Assembly (NCBI RefSeq): GCF_023518235.1
Contig: NZ_CP090423.1
Span: forward strand, 806,001-870,000
Length of the DNA stretch: 64,000 nucleotides
DNA from: Stenotrophomonas maltophilia
GTDB lineage: Bacteria; Pseudomonadota; Gammaproteobacteria; Xanthomonadales; Xanthomonadaceae
Reading direction: 5' to 3'
Numbering within the stretch: the first letter of the stretch is position 1; every line of letters begins with the position of its first letter. The translations under genes were made by a program, and so were the position numbers. This document shows positions 51,598 through 59,561 of this stretch, in pieces. A model generated the notes under the pieces. The model did no database searches. It was not told the origin of the DNA and saw nothing but the letters and a program-made list of their open reading frames with translations.

Positions 51598-53091
51598 ATG
51601 CACAGGCAAGTCAGTGAGATGTTGCAGCGCGCCTATCGGCCACACCGGTCCCTGCCCGATCTGCTGGGCGCGTTCGTGAAGGAGTTTTCGCAGCATCAGG
51701 CCCTGCGCGGTGGGCGCGTGCACCTGCGTGGCACCGGCACCGGCAGCGCGGAGGACGCCGCGACTGCAGCGCCGCCGCAGGCACCCGGTGACAGCCAACG
51801 CGTGCCGATCCGCTACGGGGGGGAGGTGCTGGGTGAGCTGCAGCTGGAGGGAGAGCCCGGCCGCCTGGACAGCCGGGCGCTGGCGCTGGGCGAGCTGTTC
51901 GCGCACCGTTGTGCGCATCTGATCAAGCGCTACGAAGCGCAGGCCTGGGCCGAGCAGGCCCTGAGCCGGCCGCTGCTGCTGGTCGGTGCCTGTGACGCGC
52001 TGAAGCGGATGGAGGAGTTTGTCGAGCGCGCAGCCGCCAGTCGTCTGCCGGTATTGCTGCGCGGTGAGTTCGGCACCGAGAAGATGGAGCTGGCCGCGGC
52101 ACTGCACAGCGGCGGGCCGAGACGGCGCGGGCCGTTCGTGGAGATCAACTGTGCGCACGCCCAGGGTGAGCCGGCCGACTGGTTCGGTCGTGCCGGCGGC
52201 GGCACCCTGTACCTGCATGAAGTGGATGAGCTGCCTGCCGCTTTGCAGGGCCAGCTTTCGCACAGCATCCGCGGCATGCAGGCGGCAACGGTCGACGCCG
52301 ACCCGGTGCACGCCATCCGGGTCATCGCTTCCACCAGCGCCGACCTGGAACAGCGCGTGCGCGAGCGGCAGTTCTCGCGTGCGCTGCTGGCCGGCCTGGA
52401 ATTCCTCACCGTGGACATTCCGCCGCTGCGCGAGCGCACCGAAGACATCGGTGCCCTGGTGGCGCGCTCGCTGCAGATGCATGGGTTCAACCCGCAGGTC
52501 ATCGGTGGTGACGTGCTGGAAACCCTGCGCAGCCACCACTGGCCCGGCAACCTGCTGGAAATGGAACGGGTGGTGGTGCGGCTGGCGGTGATGACCGGTG
52601 GACGCAGCATCCATCGCGAGGACGTGCTGCGCCACGCGCCGGGGCTGGTGGCCAGCGCCGATGCAGCGCCTCCAGTGCCGGTATTGGCGGCGATCGACCC
52701 GCCTGCGGCCGAGGCCACCCGGCAGGACGACGCGGTGGCCGCGCCGGCCTCGGCACATGAAGGGCTGCATGATGGCCTGAAACGGGCGCTGGCCTATCTG
52801 AAGGACCATGCCGCCGAGCCGGTGACGCTGGGTGACCTGGCCCGCCAGGCGCATGTGAGCCAGTCGCACCTGGGGTTCCTGTTCCGCAGCGAACTGGGCA
52901 CCACCTTCAAGCTGCTGCTGCAGCAACTGCGCATCGAACATGCCAAGCAGCTGCTGCGCGGCGGCCAGCGCCTGCGCATCACCGATGTCGCCCTGCAGGT
53001 CGGCTTCGGTGACCTGAGCCACTTCGAGAAGAGCTTCCGCCGGGTGGTCGGGGTGAGCCCGCGCAGCTACCGCCGCACGCCGGAGCAATGA
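51598..53091 (+). CDS. Chimeric regulator: degenerate NtrC-type AAA+ domain joined to AraC DNA-binding domain
   Basis: A 497-residue protein. Residues ~1-120 look like a small sensor domain. Residues ~125-345 follow the NtrC-type ATPase fold (LPVLLRGEFGTEK, GGGTLYLHEVDEL, HHWPGNLLEMERVV), but with changes: Walker A is GEFGTEK instead of GESGTGK, the Walker B Asp is His, and the sigma-54-contacting GAFTGA loop is absent. Residues ~395-495 are an AraC double helix-turn-helix (LARQAHVSQSHLGFLFRSELG, VGFGDLSHFEKSFRRVVGVSP). It therefore probably regulates sigma-70-type promoters through the AraC part. It faces the R-body operon across a terminator and is its likely regulator. Confidence 0.87.
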   Translation: MHRQVSEMLQRAYRPHRSLPDLLGAFVKEFSQHQALRGGRVHLRGTGTGSAEDAATAAPPQAPGDSQRVPIRYGGEVLGELQLEGEPGRLDSRALALGELFAHRCAHLIKRYEAQAWAEQALSRPLLLVGACDALKRMEEFVERAAASRLPVLLRGEFGTEKMELAAALHSGGPRRRGPFVEINCAHAQGEPADWFGRAGGGTLYLHEVDELPAALQGQLSHSIRGMQAATVDADPVHAIRVIASTSADLEQRVRERQFSRALLAGLEFLTVDIPPLRERTEDIGALVARSLQMHGFNPQVIGGDVLETLRSHHWPGNLLEMERVVVRLAVMTGGRSIHREDVLRHAPGLVASADAAPPVPVLAAIDPPAAEATRQDDAVAAPASAHEGLHDGLKRALAYLKDHAAEPVTLGDLARQAHVSQSHLGFLFRSELGTTFKLLLQQLRIEHAKQLLRGGQRLRITDVALQVGFGDLSHFEKSFRRVVGVSPRSYRRTPEQ

Positions 53092-53124
53092 AAAAGCCCG
53101 GCGCAGGCGCAAGCCTGGCCGGGC
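53091..53124 (-). terminator. Rho-independent terminator ending the R-body operon
   Basis: The stem GCCCGGC-gCAGGC / GCCTG-GCCGGGC (53096-53124) with loop GCAA is followed, on the minus strand, by TTTTT (AAAAA at 53091-53095 on plus). It ends the minus-strand R-body operon and directly abuts the stop of the facing regulator gene. Confidence 0.82.
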
Positions 53125-53146
53125 CGAGTCACCGCCGCAGCGGGCG

Positions 53147-53596
53147 CTACCTGGCGTTCGCTTCGGTTGCCCGGCGGACCGCTTCTTCGGCCGCCTCGTC
53201 GGCACGCCGCGCCGCTTCGCTGGCGGCCTCGACCGCCTGATGTGAGACCGCCATCGCCGCGCGGATGCCGGCCTCGCTGGCGGCCATGGCCGCGTCGGCC
53301 ATCTCCTGCGCGATCTGCATCGGTGTCTTGCCACCCGGGTTGTCCGGGGTGGGCGGTGAGGGCAGCGGGGTCGGGAAGGTCATCGCAGGAACTCCTTCTG
53401 GGGCTGGGGATGGGGCGCCGTCGCGGTGGCCGCCCAGGATGTGGCGCAATGCCGCCTGGGCATCGGCCAGGATCTGTTGCGCCTGTTGCCGCGCCGCAAG
53501 CCGGCCAGCGGCCACGGCCACACCGGCGGCGCTGGCCAGAGCGGCGGTGGCGGCCGGAACGCCGTCTTCGGGCGCGGCAGGCTGGTCCGGGCTCAC
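53147..53596 (-). CDS. Ala-rich small protein, last gene of the R-body operon
   Basis: A 149-residue protein; the GTG start at 53596 overlaps the previous gene stop (GTGA). It is dominated by Ala, Glu and Arg helices (ADAAMAASEAGIRAAMAVSHQAVEAASEAARRADEAAEEAVRRATEA), with a Pro-rich break near residue 70-90. No family is recognised, although the composition resembles some Reb accessory proteins. Its place suggests a role in R-body assembly or regulation. Confidence 0.7.
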   Translation of the reverse strand: MSPDQPAAPEDGVPAATAALASAAGVAVAAGRLAARQQAQQILADAQAALRHILGGHRDGAPSPAPEGVPAMTFPTPLPSPPTPDNPGGKTPMQIAQEMADAAMAASEAGIRAAMAVSHQAVEAASEAARRADEAAEEAVRRATEANAR

Positions 53597-54672
53597 ACTG
53601 CGCCCGCCTCGAAGCCCTGCTCGGCTTCATCGTGGGTGAAATGACGGATACGCCGATAGTCCTGCAGGGTAATGACGTTGTCCTCCACCTGCACGCGCGC
53701 CTGTTCCTTGGAACCATCGATCGCGAACAGCAGGCTTGCCCCATCCTGGCCAAGCTGGCCACGGGCAACCGGATGTTCATTGAGGAAGACCTGCGCGCTG
53801 CGCAGCTGCCGTCGTGTGGCCTCGCGCAGGCGTTCACCGTCCGGCGGCAGACCCGAACCATCGTTGAGGAACAGGGCGACCTGTTGCGCCGCCAGCGAGA
53901 TGCGCGCGTAGCCGATCTGGCGGTTCGCGGCCAGGGTCTCGGCAATCGCCGCGCGCACCTGGTCCGGCGACGGCAGGCTGGGCAGCTGCGGACCATCCAG
54001 GTAACCGAACAACATCGGCAACAGCGTCTGCAGCGCATGCGTAGCGCGTTCCATGCGCAGTTCGCTGCTGCTGCCGGTCGGGTGCACGCGCTGGTAGAAG
54101 CGATAGTAGTCGGCAAATTCGATTGGCCTGCGTGCATGCAGCAGGGCGAACCGCGCTGCCTCGGCCTGGGCCTCGGTCGCCTGGCCCGCGCTGCGCTGCT
54201 CAGCGGCCAGCTGGTACAACGCCAGCGACTCACGGAAATCGAGCTGGCGCAGCAGCGGCGCATCGCCGGCGTCGACGGCCACGAGGAACGGGCGGAAGGC
54301 CTCCAGCTGCGTGTTGCTCAGCAGACCGTGGCGGGTCAGTACCGCGTGAGTCTCGTTGACGAGCGGGCTGCTGGACGGGCCCATTTCAAGCTGGCGCAGC
54401 ACATCCAGTTCGTCGTTCCCCAGGCTGAGCAGCTTGATGGGGCTGACCTGCAGGCCAGCCTGCGGCAACCACGTCATGCGCGAACCATGCAGGCCCTGCT
54501 GTACGCCGTCCAGCATCGCGCCTTCGTCGGCGAACATGTAGCGGTGCTCGTGGGAATCGATCGCCCATTGCAGCCAGTAGTGGCCGCCGTCGATGAAGTG
54601 CAGCACGCGCCGGGTGCGTGGACCGAGCTGGCCGAGGTGAGGAATGGAACGACCGTCAATGAAAACGCTCAT
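53593..54672 (-). CDS. R-body-operon protein of unknown function
   Basis: A 359-residue protein with no signal peptide and no membrane helix. I do not recognise its fold. Features: FIDGRSIPHLGQLGPRTRRVLHFIDGGHYWLQWAID at the start, a helical middle part and a beta-rich end (DGASLLFAIDGSKEQARVQVEDNVITLQDYRR). The start at 54672 gives Met-Ser-Val-Phe. It sits between Reb-like genes and the Ala-rich gene on one transcript, which suggests a role in R-body building or processing. Confidence 0.72.
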   Translation of the reverse strand: MSVFIDGRSIPHLGQLGPRTRRVLHFIDGGHYWLQWAIDSHEHRYMFADEGAMLDGVQQGLHGSRMTWLPQAGLQVSPIKLLSLGNDELDVLRQLEMGPSSSPLVNETHAVLTRHGLLSNTQLEAFRPFLVAVDAGDAPLLRQLDFRESLALYQLAAEQRSAGQATEAQAEAARFALLHARRPIEFADYYRFYQRVHPTGSSSELRMERATHALQTLLPMLFGYLDGPQLPSLPSPDQVRAAIAETLAANRQIGYARISLAAQQVALFLNDGSGLPPDGERLREATRRQLRSAQVFLNEHPVARGQLGQDGASLLFAIDGSKEQARVQVEDNVITLQDYRRIRHFTHDEAEQGFEAGAV

Positions 54673-54692
54673 GCGTGGCTCTCCTTGCGGCC

Positions 54693-55040
54693 CTATGCGG
54701 CCGGAAAATCCTTGAGGACGGTCGCAGCCGCACTGCCGACCCGTGTGAAGTCGTCGGTAGCCCCTTGCATCATGGTCTGCGCCTGGGTCAGTACCCTCGC
54801 ATACTTTTCGTCTCCCGTCGCCAGGTACTGGGCCATGGCCACACCGGCGGCGGTGGTGGCGATGGTGGAGACGTTGCGAAGCGCATCGGCGGCATCCTGG
54901 ACGGCGATCGCCGCCGACTGCGCGACCGACTGGTAGGCCTTGCCGGCACCGCTGGTCTTGACCACGGTGCTGGCCATGGTGGCCGTCTGCACCTGGTTGA
55001 TCACATCGATGACCTGGGCGTTGACGTTGCTCGGGTCCAT
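54693..55040 (-). CDS. RebB-like protein, divergent (115 aa)
   Basis: A 115-residue helical protein starting MDPSNVNAQVIDVINQVQTATM, comparable to the Reb pattern of N-x-Q-[IV]-x-D followed by an Ala-rich helix. It is followed by AAIAVQDAADALRNVSTIATTAAGVAMAQYLATGD. AAGGAG precedes the start. It is one of three divergent Reb-like genes in the operon. The call is weaker than for the tandem paralogues. Confidence 0.6.
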   Translation of the reverse strand: MDPSNVNAQVIDVINQVQTATMASTVVKTSGAGKAYQSVAQSAAIAVQDAADALRNVSTIATTAAGVAMAQYLATGDEKYARVLTQAQTMMQGATDDFTRVGSAAATVLKDFPAA

Positions 55041-55088
55041 ACAGGCTCCTTGAGGGGCGGTGGGCGGCCGGACGCATCCGGCGCGGCG

Positions 55089-55673
55089 TCACGCGGCGGG
55101 ATCAGTGCCGTCGCTCGCCGGGGTGGAAGGGGAGTCGGGCGCGGGGTCCTGGGCGGGACCCGCTGCCGGATCCGGACCGGGCGTGGAGTCGGGCGCAGGG
55201 CCGGGCGCGGGCGCCGCGCCTTCGCCTGCAAGCTGTTCAAGCGTGTGCAGGCTGGCGGTGGCGGCCGCAGCGTCGGCGGTGGCACCGTGGGTCTGTGCCT
55301 GCAGGACGCTGATGGCGGTCTTTCCTTCTGCGGTGGCCGCGGCGATTACCGCCGTCGGCGAGGGTGGGGCCGGCACCGGGCCGGGCAGCGGGATCACGTT
55401 CGGTGGCGGTGGCGGTGCCGGCGCGGGCGGGGGCGGCGGTACCGGCCACGGCGCGTTGATCATCTTCGCGCAGGCGGCGGTCACCGCCGCCGAGCTGACC
55501 ATGCCGGCGCCCTGCTGGCGCGCGACCGCGTTGTGCATGGCCGTGCCCAGGGTCTCCAGCATCACCATGTCCAGCATGCCGAAGGCCTGCGCCGGCGCCT
55601 GGCCGACCAGCAACGTGGCGGCGGCGCTGACGCTGTCGACGATCTGGCTGTTGACCGTGTTGTCACTGCTCAT
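55089..55673 (-). CDS. Reb-like protein with long Pro/Ala-rich tail (194 aa)
   Basis: Residues ~1-75 resemble Reb proteins (NSQIVDSVSAAATLLVGQAPAQAFGML, then NAVARQQGAGMVSSAAVTAA). A proline-rich segment (~76-105) and a second Ala-rich helix follow, then an acidic Pro/Ala tail. The extra segments make it more than double the usual Reb length. Its start overlaps the stop of the gene upstream (ATGA). It may be an initiating or capping subunit, which is inference. Confidence 0.65.
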   Translation of the reverse strand: MSSDNTVNSQIVDSVSAAATLLVGQAPAQAFGMLDMVMLETLGTAMHNAVARQQGAGMVSSAAVTAACAKMINAPWPVPPPPPAPAPPPPPNVIPLPGPVPAPPSPTAVIAAATAEGKTAISVLQAQTHGATADAAAATASLHTLEQLAGEGAAPAPGPAPDSTPGPDPAAGPAQDPAPDSPSTPASDGTDPAA

Positions 55674-55906
55674 GATGGAACGGCTCCCTTCTGGATGATC
55701 AGGGCCAGGACCTGGGCCAGGCTCGCGCCGGCGGTCACCTGGCCACGTTGTTGGTTTGCCACCGCGTTCTGCATCGCCAGGCCGATGCTGTCGGCCATCG
55801 CCAGGTAGGTGGCGGACATCGCAAACGACGGGGCAAGGCCGATCGCCAGCGCGGACCCACTGCTGGTGGCATCCAGCAGGTAGCCGATGGCAGGCGGCGC
55901 GGCCAT
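55670..55906 (-). CDS. Short Reb-like protein (78 aa)
   Basis: A 78-residue Ala-rich helical protein: APSFAMSATYLAMADSIGLAMQNAVANQQRGQVTAGASL echoes the Reb pattern A-P-[AS]-x-A-[MF]-x-x-x-Y...QNAVxNQQ. It lacks the N-terminal NDQITDSV segment. ATG 55906 is chosen over TTG 55909. It overlaps the next gene by 4 bases. Confidence 0.6.
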   Translation of the reverse strand: MAAPPAIGYLLDATSSGSALAIGLAPSFAMSATYLAMADSIGLAMQNAVANQQRGQVTAGASLAQVLALIIQKGAVPS

Positions 55907-55976
55907 CAATCAGGGGCCCGGCGTGACGCCACCCGGGGCGGGGGCGCGGTGGGCGACGTCACGCCGGGCCAACACG

Positions 55977-56249
55977 TCAGCGCAGGCCCAGGATTTCGCG
56001 GGTGGCCACGCCATTGGAGGCGGTGTCGATCGCATACAGCGTGGACACCCCCTGGGTGGTCGACGCCTGCATGGTCACGTAGGACTGCTGCTGGTTGTTG
56101 GTGGCGTTGTGGGCGGCGTTGGACAGCGCCTGGCTGGTGGCCACGAACAGGTTGCCCATTGCGATCGCCGGCGCATCACCGAGAACCTTGGTGTTGACCT
56201 GCGAGACCGAGTCGGTGATCTGGCTGTTGACGGCGGTGGGAAATGCCAT
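55977..56249 (-). CDS. rebB: RebB-type R-body protein, tandem paralogue 4 (90 aa)
   Basis: A 90-residue RebB family protein: NSQITDSVSQVNTKVLGDAPAIAMGNLF, then ATSQALSNAAHNATNNQQQSYVTMQ. RebB is the main building block of R-bodies, rolled protein ribbons first seen in Caedibacter that unroll on a trigger such as pH. AAGGAG precedes the start. It is the most divergent of the four tandem copies, at the downstream end. Confidence 0.88.
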   Translation of the reverse strand: MAFPTAVNSQITDSVSQVNTKVLGDAPAIAMGNLFVATSQALSNAAHNATNNQQQSYVTMQASTTQGVSTLYAIDTASNGVATREILGLR

Positions 56250-56309
56250 GGTGAAAACTCCTTGGATGGACTGCACTACAGGAACGGAGATCGACGACAT
56301 TCAGCTGGA

Positions 56310-56576
56310 TCAGCCGAGGATCTTCCGGGTTGCGGCGCCGGTGGCGCCGGTATCGACGGCATAGAGCAGGGCCACGCCCATCGTGGTGGCCGCCTGGGCG
56401 GTGACATACATCTGCTGCTGGGCCAGCGTCGCGTTGTGGGCGGCATTGGCCAGGGCCTGGGCGGTGGCCTGGTACAAGGTGCCCATCGCCGTGGCCGGTG
56501 CCACGCCCAGCACCTGCAGGTTGGCCTGGGTGACCGAATCGGTGACCTGGTCGTTGACGGCCGTGGGAAACGCCAT
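56310..56576 (-). CDS. rebB: RebB-type R-body protein, tandem paralogue 3 (88 aa)
   Basis: An 88-residue RebB-family protein: NDQVTDSVTQANLQVLGVAPATAMGTLYQATAQALANAAHNATLAQQQMYVTAQAATTMG. It differs mainly by VGVAPATAM for GDAPAVAM, and by LAQQQMYV. Between its stop and the next start are ~60 bases with an AGGAG-type site. It is one of four copies from a repeated duplication. Confidence 0.9.
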   Translation of the reverse strand: MAFPTAVNDQVTDSVTQANLQVLGVAPATAMGTLYQATAQALANAAHNATLAQQQMYVTAQAATTMGVALLYAVDTGATGAATRKILG

Positions 56577-56602
56577 GGATCAGCTCCTTGCCTGCCGGCG
56601 CG

Positions 56603-56872
56603 TTACGCGCCGAGGATCTGCTTGGTGGCCACGCCGGTGGTGGCCGTGTCGATCGAGTACAGCGTGGCCACGCCCATGGTGGTGGCTGCCTGCGCGGTCA
56701 CATAGGACTGCTGCTGCGCGTTGGTCGCGTTGTGGGCGGCATTGGCCAGCGCCTGCGCGGTGGCCTGGTAGAGATTGCCCATCGCCACGGCGGGGGCGTC
56801 ACCCAGCACCTTGGTGTTGGCCTGGGTGACCGAATCGGTGATCTGGTCGTTGACAGCGGTCGGGAATGCCAT
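56603..56872 (-). CDS. rebB: RebB-type R-body protein, tandem paralogue 2 (89 aa)
   Basis: An 89-residue RebB-family protein nearly identical to paralogue 1 through the first ~80 residues (NDQITDSVTQANTKVLGDAPAVAMGNLYQATAQALANAAHNATNAQQQ) and ending KQILGA. The closeness of 1 and 2 suggests recent duplication or gene conversion. AAGGAG lies before its start. Confidence 0.92.
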   Translation of the reverse strand: MAFPTAVNDQITDSVTQANTKVLGDAPAVAMGNLYQATAQALANAAHNATNAQQQSYVTAQAATTMGVATLYSIDTATTGVATKQILGA

Positions 56873-56915
56873 GTCTTGCTCCTTTGGGTTGGCGGGTCAG
56901 CGGCGGGACGACGGA

Positions 56916-57206
56916 TCAGGAACCCAGCCCGCGCACGCGGGTGCTGAGGATTTCCTTGCTGGCCACGGCGGTGGTGGCGGTATCGATCGAGTACAGCGTG
57001 GCCACGCCCATGGTGGTCGCCGACTGCGCGGTCACGTAGGACTGCTGCTGCGCGTTGGTGGCGTTGTGGGCGGCGTTGGCCAGCGCCTGTGCGGTGGCCT
57101 GGTAGAGATTGCCCACTGCCACGGCGGGCGCATCGCCCAACACCTTGGTGTTGGCCTGGGTGACCGAGTCGGTGATCTGGTCGTTTACCGCGGTTGGAAA
57201 TGCCAT
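56916..57206 (-). CDS. rebB: RebB-type R-body protein, first gene of the operon (96 aa)
   Basis: A 96-residue RebB-family protein, first of the tandem set and nearest the promoter. It shares the long NDQITDSVTQANTKVLGDAPAV stretch and ends with an extra tail (STRVRGLGS). ATG 57206 has GGAG upstream; an in-frame start at 57245 would add 13 residues lacking in the paralogues. The R-body promoter must lie within 57207-57446. Confidence 0.92.
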   Translation of the reverse strand: MAFPTAVNDQITDSVTQANTKVLGDAPAVAVGNLYQATAQALANAAHNATNAQQQSYVTAQSATTMGVATLYSIDTATTAVASKEILSTRVRGLGS

Positions 57207-57403
57207 GTGCTGCTCCTGCGGAAAGTGGAAGTGCGGGGTAGTCACGGTGCCTTGGGGGGAACTGCCTGTGCTTCACCGTGGGCCCAGCGTAGGAAATGAC
57301 GACGCCGCCGGATTGGCGGAATCGACGAAGAATGCGGGGCGATCCCCGTGAAGGCGCGGCCGGGATGCGGCGGATCTGCTGATCGGCACCGTCGATGCCG
57401 CGG

Positions 57404-57428
57404 GGCAGGGGGCCGTGCGCCCCCTGCC
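57404..57428. terminator. Strong hairpin after the Fap operon
   Basis: GGCAGGGGGC (57404-57413) pairs perfectly with GCCCCCTGCC (57419-57428) across 5 bases, 19 bases after the porin gene stop (57447). There is no T-run on the minus strand, so it may be an RNA 3'-end or pause structure that lets some transcription reach the R-body genes. Confidence 0.6.
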
Positions 57429-57446
57429 GGTGCAGCGCAGGGGCTG

Positions 57447-58751
57447 CTAGAGCATGTACGGGATCTTGAACGCCAGGGTGAAGTCGGGTGCATCCGGCGT
57501 CAGGCCGATGCCCAGCAGCGTCACCAGGGTGGTGTGCTGGTTCAGCGCATAGGTCACGCCCAGGTTCAGCGACGCGGCGTTGGCGTCGCTGCCGATCACC
57601 TTCACCCACTGGCCGCCCTCGAAGCGGGTCGAGGCGCGGGCGCTGATGCGGTCGCTGAAGGACAGGCTGAGGCTGGTGCGCTCGTTGAAGGCGAAGGCCA
57701 CGCCCGCGCCGAAGTACACCGATCCGCCCAGCTTCACTTCACCGGGATTGACCGTATCGGGGTTGCTGTCGATATCGTCGAAACTGCGCGCGAACGAGTG
57801 CACGTAACCCACATTGGCGAACAGGATGGCCGGATCGGCGGTCTTCACCATCGACAGGCCCAGGTTGGCCTGCCAGACGCCGTTGCCGGTGGGTTGCTCG
57901 CGTGGCACCGCGAAGCGGATGTAGTCATCGTCGTCGCGTTCGATCACTTTCCAGTCCAGGCCATACGGTGCGCGCCCGGTGGGGGCGGTCACCCCTGCGG
58001 TGAGCACGGTTTCCGGGCGCCAGCCACGCTCCCCGAACAACCGGTAGTTCGCACTCAGGCCGATGTCACCCAGGCCATTGCCGTTGGTCTCTTCCTGGGC
58101 GATCGCCGCCGCCGCGCCACCGGCACCGCCTTTCTGGTAGACAGTGCGCCGCGCCAGGTACGGCACGTCCAGGTTCAACGTCAGGTTCGGGCTGACGCCC
58201 CAGCGCGCCGCCAGGTTGTAGGTGAGCGAATCGGACTCCACGTTCTCGATGGCGATGTTGCCCAGGAAGATCGCATCCAGCGCCAGGAAGCCGTTGAGGG
58301 TGAGCTGCTTGCGATCGTAGCGCGCGTAGGTAAGGCTGTTTTCGACAGTGAAGCGGCGCGAGAACAGCGCCGATTGCTGCTGCTTCACATCATCCACGCT
58401 GCGTCGCGACTCCTGCTTGGCCTGCTGTGCCTCGGCAGCAGTGCTGGCATAGCCTTCACTGCTGGGAGGAACGGCGGCGGCCGCAGCCTGTGCCAGCGGC
58501 GCCGCAGGAGCGGCGGCGTCCGGGCCGGCCCGGCCCGCCAGGCGGGCCTGCATCGCCTGTACCTGCATGTCCAGCTCGCGCAGCCGTCGCACTTCCTGGG
58601 CGTAGTTGCTCTTCAGCTGCTCCAGCTGGTTGGCCAGTGCCTGCACGTCGGCGCCATCGTCGGCGCCAGCGCCGGCCATGGGCGGCGCGGCAAGCGCGGT
58701 GCCTGCCAGCGCCGCCAGCGCCAGCGGGGTGATCCTCGGTAGGGTGTGCAT
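57447..58751 (-). CDS. fapF: FapF-like outer-membrane amyloid secretion porin
   Basis: A 434-residue exported protein. Signal peptide (~1-21), a coiled-coil segment (~32-62, ALANQLEQLKSNYAQEVRRLRELDMQVQAM), an Ala-rich linker, then a beta-barrel (~125-434) ending in Leu with alternating patterns such as LTLNLDVPYLARRTVY and LSLSFSDRISARASTRFEG. This matches FapF, a trimeric pore with an N-terminal coiled coil, which exports Fap fibre subunits. It is the last gene of the six-gene operon. MTA/NMR alternatives: a meta-pathway phenol-degradation type barrel, but the context favours FapF. Confidence 0.82.
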   Translation of the reverse strand: MHTLPRITPLALAALAGTALAAPPMAGAGADDGADVQALANQLEQLKSNYAQEVRRLRELDMQVQAMQARLAGRAGPDAAAPAAPLAQAAAAAVPPSSEGYASTAAEAQQAKQESRRSVDDVKQQQSALFSRRFTVENSLTYARYDRKQLTLNGFLALDAIFLGNIAIENVESDSLTYNLAARWGVSPNLTLNLDVPYLARRTVYQKGGAGGAAAAIAQEETNGNGLGDIGLSANYRLFGERGWRPETVLTAGVTAPTGRAPYGLDWKVIERDDDDYIRFAVPREQPTGNGVWQANLGLSMVKTADPAILFANVGYVHSFARSFDDIDSNPDTVNPGEVKLGGSVYFGAGVAFAFNERTSLSLSFSDRISARASTRFEGGQWVKVIGSDANAASLNLGVTYALNQHTTLVTLLGIGLTPDAPDFTLAFKIPYML

Positions 58752-58798
58752 GTTCGTGCCCTGCGTTGTGACTCGCTTCCCCCAATGCCGGGCCGCTG

Positions 58799-59548
58799 TT
58801 ACTGGCCCGGCCCCATGCCGCGGTTCAGTGCAATCGCCTGGGCCACGTTCTGGCTCAACGGCAGGTTGCCACCCGCGGTATCGCGTACCAGCTCCAGCCG
58901 CAGCTGGTTGCTGGCGCTCTGGCCATCGCCCACCAGGGCAATGCCCTGGCCGACACTGCCGTTGCGTATCCACTGCTGCACCAGGCCCTGTCCATCCACC
59001 TGCAGCAGCAGGCGCGCCTGGTTGCCATCCAATGCCGCAGTGGCATTGATGCCGGCCTGCTGTGTGCTGGCCGAATGCGCGCCGTCGGTGAAGCCGGCGG
59101 GCACGGCGCCATCGCGCACGGTCAGCGTGGTCGCATTGCGCGCCACGTTGCCGTCGCCGGCCACCTGTACGCTCTGCACCAGTCCGCTGGCATTGGCCAG
59201 CCCGCTGCTGTCGATGCTGCGGCCGGAGGTGTCCGGCAGCGGCGCATCGGCCGCGGTGACCTGCACGCTGGGCTGGAAGCTCAGCCGGGGGGCGCCGCCG
59301 CCGCGGAAATCCATGCCCAGCGTCAGTGCGCCCTGCAGTGCGGCGCCATTGCCGGCCTGCCACTGCGACACCATGGTCACCCCGAACCAGGCCACCGTGT
59401 TGCCGCCCACGGTGTAGCGCCCCCGCATCAGGTTCAGTTCCGGGTCTGGAATCTCGGTCAGGCCCCGGCCGGGGGCGGCCTCCGCTGCCCGGATCGGCAG
59501 GGCAGGCGTCGCCAGCAGCAGGACCATCCAGCAACATTGACGAAACAT
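58799..59548 (-). CDS. FapE-like secreted accessory protein
   Basis: A 249-residue exported protein between the C39 peptidase and the porin, the position of fapE. The second ATG at 59548 is preferred because AAGGAGG is 7 bases before it; the first ATG (59554) is only 1 base away. A signal peptide (CCWMVLLLATPALPIRAAEA) is followed by the segment NLMRGRYTVGGNTVAWFGVTMVSQW and a repeat-like region rich in Asn, Gln and Gly (SVQVAGDGNVARNATTL). This fits Fap operon accessory proteins reported as minor fibre components. Confidence 0.65.
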   Translation of the reverse strand: MFRQCCWMVLLLATPALPIRAAEAAPGRGLTEIPDPELNLMRGRYTVGGNTVAWFGVTMVSQWQAGNGAALQGALTLGMDFRGGGAPRLSFQPSVQVTAADAPLPDTSGRSIDSSGLANASGLVQSVQVAGDGNVARNATTLTVRDGAVPAGFTDGAHSASTQQAGINATAALDGNQARLLLQVDGQGLVQQWIRNGSVGQGIALVGDGQSASNQLRLELVRDTAGGNLPLSQNVAQAIALNRGMGPGQ

Positions 59549-59561
59549 GTGCATGCCTCCT

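Noticed and set aside
53147..57206. Prophage or tailocin origin of the small repeated genes
   Set aside because: No tail, capsid, lysis or integrase genes nearby, and the small proteins fit RebB rather than phage proteins.
57207..57446. A sigma-54 promoter for the R-body operon
   Set aside because: I searched for GG-N10-GC on the minus strand in this gap and found no convincing match; its promoter type remains open.
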